Assembly (NCBI RefSeq): GCF_905147045.1
Contig: NC_065913.1
Location: forward strand, 5,258,001-5,322,000
Reading direction: 5' to 3'
DNA: 64,000 nucleotides
Source of the DNA: Nymphalis io
Lineage: Eukaryota > Arthropoda > Insecta > Lepidoptera > Nymphalidae
Within the stretch, counting starts at the first letter, position 1. Each line of letters opens with the position of its first letter. Both the position numbers and the translations under genes were made by a program. This document shows, one piece after another, positions 11,558-21,842 of the stretch. The notes beneath the pieces were generated by a model, which was given only the letters and a program-made list of their open reading frames with translations, was not told the DNA's origin and ran no database searches.

Positions 11558-11860
11558 ACCGTAACAGCCTGTGAATGTCACTGCTGGGCTAAAGGCTTCC
11601 TCTCCCTTTTTTTTGAGGAGAAGGTTTGGAGCTTATTCCACCACACTGTTCCAGTGCGGGTTGGTAGAATACACATGTGGCAGAATTTCAGTGAAATAAG
11701 ACACATGCAGGTTTCCTCACGATGTTTTCCTTCACCGTAAAGCACGCGATGAATTATAATCACAAATTAAGCACATGCAAATTCCGTGGTGATTGCCCGG
11801 GTTTTTACCCACGATTATCGGTCAATTTTCACGCGTTCTTACCACATTTTTTCTACGCAG
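11558..11860 (-). mobile_element. SINE family B copy
   Basis: Nearly full-length reverse copy from the 'acagcctgtgaatgtc' tail to a tRNA-like head near 'acgcgttcttaccac'. The A-box side is degraded and runs into family E sequence. Confidence 0.75.
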
Positions 11861-11869
11861 TGGAAACCT

Positions 11870-12165
11870 TCAGAAAGGTACCCAGCTCCCATGGGGGGGG
11901 AACTAGGTTATGTGGGATTTTTGCCCACTAAAACCACTGCGATGGCCGACCTCGGCACGGATCGGAGAGGCTGCGGGATCGTGTAAATATAACGCATCCG
12001 CGGCCTCTTCCGTGCTTTGCTCCGCTCGTGACTCGGCGGAGCTCTCCTCAGGGGGCAAAGGTAATATCTTATAAAGGTAATAGCCCCCCCCCGCACTCCT
12101 CGCTAGTACGTACGACAGCGCGAGGCCATCCCGGCTGCCGTCCACCTCAGGAAATTCTAGCCACT
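11870..12165 (-). repeat. GC-rich repeat family E copy
   Basis: In reverse it matches 49200-49430: 'gcggatgcgttatat', 'gatcccgcagcctctccgat', 'cagtggttttagtggg' and 'tcccacataacc'. The reading frame is largely kept between the two copies, so the family may derive from coding or UTR sequence of a larger element that I cannot name. Confidence 0.6.
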
Positions 12166-12604
12166 AGGTCATCTCGTCTTATTAAAATATGATAACCTCC
12201 ATAATATTCCAAGTAAAGGCTGAGTAAGCCAATGTTGTTACAGGCATAAAACAAATGTCAACTTAAGCTTTACGCTCGACAGCGCCTAGCGTATAAATAA
12301 AACGTTCCTAAAACAATACTATAAAAGGGATTATGACGTACTCAGTCGACCATCTTTTTATTCCGTTAAAGAGTTTACCCAAAGCCTATTCCGACCAGAT
12401 GAGGAATATAGACAAATAAACAACTTTGACATTTATTTGACGCAATATCTTTGACTAATATCTTTGACTGATATCTTGAGTAATATTATGACTACGATAT
12501 TCATTATGGATTCCTGAAAAAATGACGAAAATGACGTAATGTAAATGAAAATAGTAAAATTAATATAAAAATAAATAATTTGAAAATGATATATGTAAAG
12601 TCAA

Positions 12605-12830
12605 AGTAACAGCCTGTGAATGTCCCACTCCTGGACTAAGAGTCCTTTTTGAGAAAAGAATTTATGTAAAATTTAAGTGAAATTAGATACATGCAGGTTT
12701 CTTCACAATGTTTTCCTTCACCGTTTACCACGAGATGAATTATAAACACAAATTAAGTACATGAAAAATCCGTGGTGCGATTATCGGCTAAGATTCACGC
12801 GTTCTTACCGCTGGGCCATCTCGGCTTATA
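12605..12830 (-). repeat. SINE family B copy, internally deleted
   Basis: It has both ends: the 'aacagcctgtgaatgtccca' tail and the head 'cgcgttcttaccgctgggcc' plus 'atctcggctta'. About 70 bases of the middle are missing. Confidence 0.7.
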
Positions 12831-12839
12831 AAGTCTTAA

Positions 12840-13815
12840 GTCAAAACATTTTTTAGAACAAAACTAACCAAGCATTACATTCAAAGTTGCTATATATATC
12901 ATATCACGCGCAACATATCATAATGTAAGTGATGTTGTAGTGTAATCCTACAGATATTCGGCAGTCGAATTCATTGAGAATTTTTTTATACCGCTTGAAA
13001 AGCTATTATTTGTCCATATCCAACTAAGGTATGTATGTATGTATGTATGAAGTATTATATATAGATATATATATATGTCTGTATGTGTATATATATATGG
13101 TTAGTGGGATGTAGATATGTGTAGTTTATTAAATATTTAGTATCTCCTTTTTATATGTAAATGCACTTACCTGTTCTCTTATAAAATTCTTTCACCAAAG
13201 GTTGTCTGTAAGAGATCGCTATAAGCGATAAGACCGCCTTTGCGCACCATTTTTTATTTTTCTTTTTCTTTGATTGTTTCCTACTTCTCATCTTGTTTAT
13301 ATGTTGTGCAACAAGTATTAAATAAATAAATAAATGTAAGATATCAATCTATTAAATCTAGACAAATCAGCGGCTTCACAAGCGTGGAATTCAGATTGAC
13401 GAAAATCCATTAAAATCAGCCATTTTAACGTACATATGTAAACAAAAATGTACATATATAGGCAATATGTGACGGATGATATCTTCTTGTGATTTCATTT
13501 ATAAATTACTCTCGTACATATTTTTCGTTAACGTTATGACGTCATTAGAATATCTGTAGCCCTGTAACTAACTCGTGATCCGGCTTAAAATCCGACGATA
13601 TTTCTTTTTAATATTAATATATGATTTAAAACACATTGTACTGATATTTTTCAATACTGTTTCTTATAAAGTATTTAAGAAAATACAATTATTTCTCATT
13701 CGATAACTCATTATTCTATTCTATCTCTTTCTATTACTCTATTTTCTTCTCTTTCATTACACAATTGTTATATTAACTTATCCAACACGAGCGAAGTTAG
13801 AAAATACACAGAACC
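12840..13815. other. No gene recognised; short microsatellites
   Basis: AT-rich DNA with a (TATG)n run at about 13028-13050 and TA/GA-type runs at 13057-13100. No coding signal. Confidence 0.5.
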
Positions 13816-13821
13816 TTTATT

Positions 13822-13937
13822 AGTGTTGTAAATCTACAGAAATCGTAAATTTTACAGTCTGACCCCAACGAAAGGGCCCGACCCTTTCACCCTAGACGGG
13901 TGAGCCCTTGCGGAGTTCATGACATTTACACAACACT
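13822..13937. mobile_element. Possible short MITE with GC-rich core
   Basis: The terminal 8 bases AGTGTTGT and ACAACACT are inverted repeats and the similarity extends imperfectly inward (AAAT/ATTT). Both ends are flanked by ATT, which could be a 3-bp target site duplication. The centre holds a GC-rich hairpin (TCACCC ... GGGTGA) in otherwise AT-rich DNA. With a single copy visible, this is tentative. Confidence 0.35.
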
Positions 13938-13939
13938 AT

Positions 13940-15970
13940 TTGTATAGTTAATAATATACTCTCTTTTATACATTGTGACAGGAATATTTTAACCCAGTGT
14001 GTTACTGACTTTAAAGGCGAGTAACTGAAAAAGTGAAAAAATATGAATCAGCGTCATTTGTAGCCAAGAAAAACATTTCACTAAATTGTTGATTACTAAT
14101 GGTTTTAATTCAAGCTATTATAAAGTAACTAATTAAAATTAAGTCGTATTAATGAATTAATTAAAATGATGACGATCAAGTTTATGTCTAAATAAAGAGA
14201 ACAAATCTTTTTACGTAAAATGAAAAAACAAACAGTATTATTTTTATTTTTATTAGACTATAAATAAATAACAAAAGAAAAATAATCATCGCGGCGAAAT
14301 ATGTTATATGTTAGATAAAGGCATTTATGATAAATCAAATCAGTTTATAAATTATGAATGATACATATCATTTTTTAATATATAGTGCTAATATCAGTTG
14401 TGTTATAAACACAAGAGCGTAACCTAAAATATATTGTGACCAGCTTACCGTCACTTCGAAATTGCCTATTTGAAAAAAAGGCAAAATATTGAACATATTT
14501 GTCTTTAGATTTATATATAAAAGCAGTAAGAGAGAAAATTTTCAATAAACTAACCTAAGAAAATAAGGAGGACGGTATTATGTAATTGGCTGTGTTGTAG
14601 ATTTTGTAAGGAAATTTTTCTTCTTTCTAAAATAGAACATGCAGGCATTATTAATGAACCGTAAAGCTGCGTTGTCAAGTGCGAGCTTTTAAGGGTGCAT
14701 CGATTTCAAGGCAGTGGGGTTGAATCCAATGTAGGGTAATTAAAAAAAATCTAGGTCTAAGGGTAAAATTTGTCATACTCATATAATAGGTAACTCATAA
14801 CTTTAGAAACATTTTCTAGATTACTTATCCCATTCAAAATTCCATTCCATGATTTGGTAATCAAATTCCGTACTTTAATAAAAAACACTAATTTTTTTGC
14901 TCGGAAACCGAATAAACAGCGGTAGTTATACACGGCAGGATTTTTGACCATTTTTCATAATAAGCCTTATAATTTAGAAATTAGAGAGCCAAGCTAAGAA
15001 GGACATGTTTATCCTAATGGCGGCACTCCACTTGGAGTAGCTCGTTCGCATATTTGCATTAATTACCCTAACACAGCTATGTGTAGAGGACCTGTTTCAT
15101 TATATCTGCTTCATTTGCGTAAATCAGATAATATAATAAGCTATTTGATGATCTAGTTGAGATTGAGATCAATCACAGAAACGACGCTTGGAGTTTTCGT
15201 AACTTTTATTTGTCTTCGTAGAAGAGCTACTCAGTAATACGGGTATAAACCTATTTTAATATATTATACCATTGCGAGAAAAATTTTTTAGTCATTATGT
15301 ACGTTTAATTTTTTAACAGTTTTCAGTGTACAGATTGATTATAAACTAACGCTTACAATTTTACGGCTTACTCGTAAGTGTATATAAAAAAAGGACCACG
15401 CGGAAAAAATTGCAAGCATTACGACGATGAGTAAAAATACAAAGTACTGTCATCAATGGAGACGCGTTAATCCTTTTATGAATAAAAATTAATGTTTCTT
15501 TGTATGTTTACCCTTGCAACACCATTCATCCAATGGTGGTGAAACTTTGGCTAGTTTTCCTACCGCGAGTTTCCTGGTCCAAAATAATCTAATTTTTTTA
15601 TACGTTCGTGTTATATTGTGTTGTTCAATAAAAGGTTTAAGGATACCTTTATTCTGTCCGTGGCAATGGTGGAAGCGAGTCATTTTATAAACGTGGTATT
15701 CATTCTAATTCATATAAGTACTTAGACGAGATCAGCTAACACCCAATTTTTTAATATAATTATTTCAACTAAACACCATTTTCGTTTGTTTTGACATATT
15801 GTTTACGAACGCATATTGCTGTTACATCTTGTGAAATATGTACCTTATGCCCATTGAAATAGAGACTTATAATTCTGGATAACTATATTGCTTCTTCATG
15901 TAACATATGTCTGGTGCACAGCCAGTGCATGGGTTCAGTAATGTTTACCAAAAACCATCTATCATAAAAA
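13940..15970. other. AT-rich intergenic DNA, no gene recognised
   Basis: Several AT-driven open frames of about 60 codons occur on both strands, none with recognisable domains or good splice context. Confidence 0.5.
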
Positions 15971-15974
15971 AAAT

Positions 15975-16195
15975 TACAGCCTGTAAATGAGAGGAGTATG
16001 ACTATTGGGCAAAGCTCTCTCTCTGTTTTTGAGAAGTTTTGGAGCTCATTTCACCTCTTTACTCCAACTCAGATGGATCCACTTGTGGCAGAATAAATCA
16101 CAGCAGATTCAAGTTTTCTCAAGAACATCTTGGTTCTTCCGATTTAATTTAAGATTACATAAAAATATTTTCATAAGGCGATATTTCTGATAAAA
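15975..16195 (-). repeat. SINE family B, degenerate copy
   Basis: Retains 'tacagcctgtaaatgag', 'ttggagctcatttcacc', 'cacttgtggcagaat' and 'gttttctcaagaacatcttgg' equivalents of the family B blocks in reverse. Confidence 0.55.
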
Positions 16196-17093
16196 ATAAA
16201 ATGTTCTTAAAAAGCAGATTCCCTTAAGCCGACATAATTTGAACCAAACCGAATAACATAATTTAATAAATCTTTTCTAAAAGATGGCTCTGAGATAAAT
16301 CCATCTATATATACTATAGTAGTAATAATATATTTTAAATAATGGTTAATAATTTATTTGTATTATTTCGAGCCAAATACAATAATTTAATTAAAACACT
16401 GTGACGATGTGAACGATGAATGAATATATAGATTAATATAGAATAAATATTTTTAAATTGAATGTGCCTCCTATAAAATTATACCAAAAGCATCTAGCCT
16501 TTAATTTTCCTAAAACTCATAGAAAAAACCTATGATAAATTTTGTTGTAGTATAAAGTTATGTTAAGTGCAACAATGAATAAATATAAACGTCGTTTAGC
16601 GGCTGTCTCTTTCTGTCATTATTAATTTGACATTCGAAGAAAAAAGACACGGCATTATTTACTAATCACCCCATAAACAAAAAGTATAGCTAATTCGAAA
16701 CTGAATTAATATGTTTATGAAAAATATCAAATATATACAGAACCAATGAAAATCTAAAAGTTACCGCTTGACATCCTCCGTCCTCTATTTTCACCGGCAG
16801 TTCGTTAGCACTGCATGTAATTCAGTATACTATTCGCATGATGGTTTCTTTGGATTCCAGTTAGATTGAACTATTTTAAAAGTTCAGCTTTTGTTCTTTT
16901 TGGCTATCGGAAAATGTAATATGAAAGGAAACTCTAATCTCATAATTAAATCATAAAAAACAGAATGTAAAAAACCTTTCTTTACGTCTTCCGAAGCATG
17001 AAAATTAATTATGAAACGAAAATAAACCATAAACCGGATTAAGCCAGATTAAACTGCATTATTTATTTAATTATAAATGTTTGAAATGAAATG

Positions 17094-17145
17094 ATATATA
17101 TATATATATATATAATATTCATATATATATATATATATATATTCA

Positions 17146-17184
<39 letters not shown>
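17094..17184. repeat. (TA)n microsatellite, interrupted
   Basis: Three long TA runs separated by short ATTCA-containing spacers, about 90 bp in all. Confidence 0.9.
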
Positions 17185-17185
<1 letters not shown>

Positions 17186-17664
17186 TAATATACATTTTTG
17201 ATGTGTAAACAACTTAAAGCTATACAACTGGCTAACTGGGATCTCGAGTGTCAAATGACGTCAGCGTAAGATTCAAATCTCTAGAGCCATATTGAATAAT
17301 TACTGCAGTTTTAGTTACTTTTCAGGGCCTTTCGTCATTACTCACTTGAGAACAGGAGAATTTATTGCAATTATATATAGCAACGAAGTAGGTATTTTGC
17401 TATTTTAAATCAATCAGTTCCTTTTACAATTTTTTTTTATGTAAAAACTCCAACAGAGGGCACTTAGGACGGGGTATGACTTTAGAGTAATGCCGTTTGC
17501 CGTTACAACATACGAGTCGGTCTTACCACGAAGTACACCTCCAATAGATGTTTCATATCAAAAATATAATATTTTAATTTAATTTAATGGTTCCAGAAAT
17601 AATAATACTATTCGTAATGTTAGTTAGGAATATTTATTTTTATTTTTGAACGATTGATTTTTGC

Positions 17665-17720
17665 ATGTGCCGATCGCGCCGTGCGGCACATTGGCGGAGG
17701 CGGCATTTCACCGGCGGCGG
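17665..17720 (+). other. GC-rich stretch, possible orphan exon
   Basis: A 56-base GC-rich island in AT-rich DNA starts with ATG and reads as an Arg/Ala/Gly-rich peptide up to a GT dinucleotide (GGCG|GTAAAA) that could be a splice donor. It could be a first coding exon or a CpG-rich regulatory patch. No partner exon was found. Confidence 0.15.
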
Positions 17721-18254
17721 TAAAAAAAATATTTATATTAATGATATGCAATCTTATCAATGTTTTTTTTTTAAATCTATGTTGTTCATATGTAAACAAA
17801 TGTCAGTTTCACTTTTCAGATTAGCGTTTTTCAATAAGAGAACTCTTTTAGCATACTCCAAATTTTTATAATCAATTGCAAAAATAAGAGGGTCCGCAAC
17901 GAGTGTTCTATGCTACGCCTTTGCCAGGATGATAAGCTAGTTTGCTATAATACCTCACAAATTTTCATCTCATGTAATACACCAAGTTACGTTCCAAGCT
18001 TTCGCTATTTAAGGACCGAAGCACAATAAACTTTATAACGTAACCTTACTTAAGTTAACCTTTACTTAGTAATTTGTGCTTAAATTACATTGTTAGGAAC
18101 TGCTTAACTTGAAACGGTCGAAAACCATCTATTTAAAGTACCCTCTCGGGCTCTAGGTTATCTAGTTTATGTTAAAAGATTAAATATATGAAAATTTTTA
18201 CTATATATTACTATATAACAAAATGATTATTATTTTTTCTAATAATGCCAATGC

Positions 18255-18500
18255 CAAACAGATGGTAGGTGGTCACCATAACTCATAAACGTTGGCACTG
18301 TAAGAAAAATTAACCATTCCTTACATAGCCAATACGCGAATCAAACTTGGAAACTAAGAATTTATGTCCCTTGTGCCTGTGTAACATTGGCTTACTCACG
18401 CTTCAAACCGTAACACAATAATAAGTGCAGTATTGCTGTTTGGCGGTAAAATAGATGACGAGTGGGTGGTACCCACCAAGACGGGCTTGCAAATTCTACA
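18255..18500 (-). repeat. Repeat family A copy
   Basis: Contains the family core from 'gatggtaggtggtcacc' to 'agacgggcttgcaaattc', moderately diverged. Confidence 0.7.
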
Positions 18501-18504
18501 CCAA

Positions 18505-19500
18505 GTAGTATATAAATAATAAGTTTCTGTATTAGTTATTTCTTGTCTTAATTACGTTTTGAGTTATCTAAAGATTATTTGTGAGAGAGATCTTAAAGCA
18601 ATAAAACCGCCTTTCTAAACTAAAACTTTAATATTATTTGTATTTCACTTTATTTAATAGCGACGTTTTACTTTTATTCTTTCTTTTTAGCTTTTTAATC
18701 CCTTTTATTTATAAATAGCTCTGTTATCAAACCTAGTTTTGTTGCTATTTGTAATCAGTAGGAGAAAATTTCTAATTCTTAAAATCACCAAATCCTATAA
18801 TATGTTCACCCAGATCAAGTGGCTGGCTGATGAGTCTGCAGATCCTAAGAATCGTGGGTTGTTCTGTCAAGAAATTTGACATGGGTTTATTCTATCTGGT
18901 CATGTCGAATTTGCAACGCCATCAGTTTATAAGAGTGAGGAATCCTGGAATGTGAAGTTGGCAACAAACAGCAGGGCATCTGTTTTATTGAAATGAAAAA
19001 TTCTCGTCGTCCATAACGATAAATCTTACTAAAAATACTCACAAAGAGACTTACTTTATTATATATATAAGAGCACACAACACTCCATTACATAGCGCTC
19101 TCACGAATGTATCAGCACTTACATTTAGAAAGTGTACATTAAGACGATTTCAGAAGACATAATTTAGACAGACCGCTTTAAATATGTATCGCTATGAAAT
19201 ACAGGGTTATCTTTGCAGACAATAAACAAAGACATATGGAAATTGTACATCATAAACGTACCTTAGGTATAAAGCTTCGTGCACATGTGAAAAATTGCTT
19301 GTAAATTGCTAATACGGAAATGTTACGGCAACTTTATCTACTTAAGCAGTGATGTAGGGCTTTACTTTTATTTATCGAAAAAACAACCTATACTTATGTT
19401 TTCGCTACTGAACCATTGAACATTAATATTGATTAAATTTTATATGAAGCCACTGACTTCTAACATATTAAGCATTAAATAATCTATTATAATTTACATC
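18505..19500. other. No gene recognised
   Basis: AT-rich DNA; only short AT-driven open frames on either strand. Confidence 0.5.
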
Positions 19501-19504
19501 ATTA

Positions 19505-19640
19505 TCTACTTATACTAATATTTAAAGTGAAATTACATCTGTCTCTCCGGCTAAACCAGTAATACTTACTCCTTAGGCTACTTTAGGCTACTTTTTTATA
19601 CCTAACATGTACTCCCCGCTTCAAACACGCGAGTGCGTGT
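19505..19640 (+). repeat. Repeat family F, diverged copy
   Basis: Starts with 'tactaatatttaaagtgaaa', then 'atctgtctctccggctaaac' and 'ggctacttttttatacctaa', matching the 5' half of family F. Confidence 0.45.
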
Positions 19641-19969
19641 TATATTATATTGTTTGCTTGTAGTATTATATTATAATTTGTTTTTTAATTTTATGTATAT
19701 TACATAATCATTAAATCACTGATTTCAATAAATAATAATTTTTATTAAACAAAATCATAAATTTATTTTAAAATAATTTACTATTTTCCGAGTAAATAAA
19801 AACTCGATATTTATGATCGTGAGTCTAAGACTTTAATCGTAAAACATGCAAACCGTCCACTCGTGCAGTTCAAATGTGTTTTCTAAGCGACCATAATAAA
19901 CTAGCTTTAGAGATAAGTTTTATGAGACCAAATTCTGTGTCCGTGACTTAGACGTGGACATTGGATATA

Positions 19970-20105
19970 TATAACTAATACTAAGTCTGGCTGCCACGGC
20001 TTTCACGGCTAAAACACTGAACCGATTTTGATGAAATTTCATATCATCAAATCTTAAAACATTAGGTTCTTCCTATAGTATAACAGGCTACTTTTTATAC
20101 CTAAC
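19970..20105 (+). repeat. Repeat family F, diverged copy
   Basis: Matches 'ctaatactaagtctg', 'gctttcacggctaaaacact', 'gaaccgattttgatgaaatt' and 'ggctactttttatacctaac' of family F. Confidence 0.55.
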
Positions 20106-20109
20106 AACT

Positions 20110-20855
20110 GGCCAGTAATAAAAAAAAGTTTTGGTATGGAGAGTATATATATATGCATTTTTTTATTATAATATTGTTCATACAATCAATTGCTTATTAA
20201 CTTTGTAAATTACAATGTATATTCCGACTCAGTTATCAACATTATACGTTAAAATGTAACTGTAATTATTTGTTTAGTGTGTAGCAGTAAAAATATTATT
20301 TTTTATTTGTACGAATATATTTTAAAAAACAACTCTAAAAAAACATGGCCGTCACGGGACGTCCTGCAAATTGGAAGCGTTTTGATAGTTAATAAAAAAA
20401 ATATAATTAACGAAAATTAATAAATAAATATTAATTAAGATAACCCAAAACACGGAGTTACGTATAAAATATTTATTTTCTTATTATTTTAATAATATAT
20501 AGCGATGATTATAATAAAATAAGTGCTACACATGACGCAAGCATAAAGGATTATAAAGCGGCGGCGTAGGCATGACAGCATAAGACAGCATCATACGGGC
20601 ATACGAGTCTGGTTTGCTCCCAAGGTGTGCTAAATAGATGATTCACGAGAAAAAATCCACTTTGTTCATTATGTATAGTTACAGCATTGGAGTTTTATTT
20701 ATTTAATTATTTTTTTTAGTTTGATTTTTATAATTTCTTTTTGTCTTTTTTTTCTTCCTTAAATAGTTTAAGTTCAGTGTAAGGTTAAAATTATAAGTGT
20801 ATTCATTATTTTGTATTATTCAATTGTATTTTTGTAAATGCCTATAATATTGAAT
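20110..20855. other. No gene recognised
   Basis: AT-rich DNA with T-rich runs near 20700-20760; no coding signal. Confidence 0.5.
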
Positions 20856-20857
20856 GA

Positions 20858-21083
20858 ATTTTCATGTGCTTAATTCATGATTATAATTCATCTCGTGCTT
20901 GACGGTGAAGAAAAACATCGTGAGGAAACCTGCATGTGTCTAATTTCAATAAAATTCTGCCACATGTGTATTCCACCAACCTGCATTCGAGCAGCGTGGT
21001 GGAATAAGCTCCAAAAAACTCCTCAAAAAAGGAGAGGAGGCCTTAGCCCAGCAGTGGGACATTCACAGGCTGTTACTGTTACT
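20858..21083 (+). repeat. SINE family B, 5'-truncated copy
   Basis: Lacks the tRNA-like head but runs from 'catgtgcttaattcatgatt' through the conserved body to the 'cacaggctgttactgtta' tail, with high similarity to the 31555 copy. Confidence 0.75.
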
Positions 21084-21195
21084 ATAATAGTGTATCACAC
21101 TGTACTAGCCTAGTCTTGTCGCCTTGTAAAGGATTTTAGGTTACATTTATACATAAATAGTTTTTGAGAATCTGCATTATTATTAATTCATTTCT

Positions 21196-21263
21196 ATCCG
21201 TGCAGTGACGGAGAAAGAATACATTTCATTATCCGTGCAGTGACGGAGAAAGAATACATTTCA
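21196..21263 (+). repeat. Two tandem 33-bp units at the LINE 5' end
   Basis: The unit begins ATCCGTGCAGTGACGGAGAA and occurs at 21196-21228 and 21231-21263. Tandem 5' UTR monomers often act as promoter units in LINEs; that role here is an inference. Confidence 0.85.
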
Positions 21264-21842
21264 CTGCCCCTCTCTTTCCCATGGGTGTCGTAAGAGGCGA
21301 CTAAGGGATATCTGAGCGACCATCTGCTCATCTGGTGGTAGGATGCTAACATCCGCCTGGCTTGTTACCACCGTACGCATGGTGAAAAACTCGTGAAGTG
21401 GCTTGCAGCCGCGTTTCGAGGTCAGACAGCGTACAGCCAGAGCCCGAGCGAGTATTGCCGCGATGGGTGTTGGTCCGGTTAGAGACGGCTGTTGAACCAA
21501 TGCCGGGGGAAACTGTATTGACCTGCCGGTCAGGGAGACCTGAAGAAACGGCTGTTCCGCTGTCCGCCCGTGGCATAGTACAGGGGCCCGAGCGTGCCTA
21601 ACCAGCTCGTGAGGCTGCACCACCAGGCCACGCATAATCTCGGGGTGGACCGTCGTGCCGGTTGGTGACCGGTGGGGTCCCGGCGGCCACTTCCGGGGGG
21701 GTTCGGGGGCCCTTCCGTCCGGCGAGTCAGTGTATTTTTCCTTTTGGCAACCACTTGGGGAAACACGCCTCCACACTTTGCCCATCCCTATCGTGGCAAT
21801 ACATCGCTCGCTTCACGTCTCTTTTCCATTAATTTCTCCCAA

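Larger units (their letters stand above)
16200..18245. other. AT-rich intergenic DNA, no secure gene
   Basis: Apart from a TA microsatellite and one GC-rich stretch at 17665-17720 (listed separately), I see nothing assignable. Confidence 0.5.

Noticed and set aside
15489..15683. Minus-strand 64-codon open frame with a Cys/His-rich look
   Set aside because: No domain recognised, no splice context, and similar-sized frames are common by chance here.
21261..21785. 174-codon minus-strand open frame over the LINE 5' end
   Set aside because: It is antisense to the GC-rich LINE 5' UTR, has no recognisable domain and is best explained by low stop density in GC-rich DNA.
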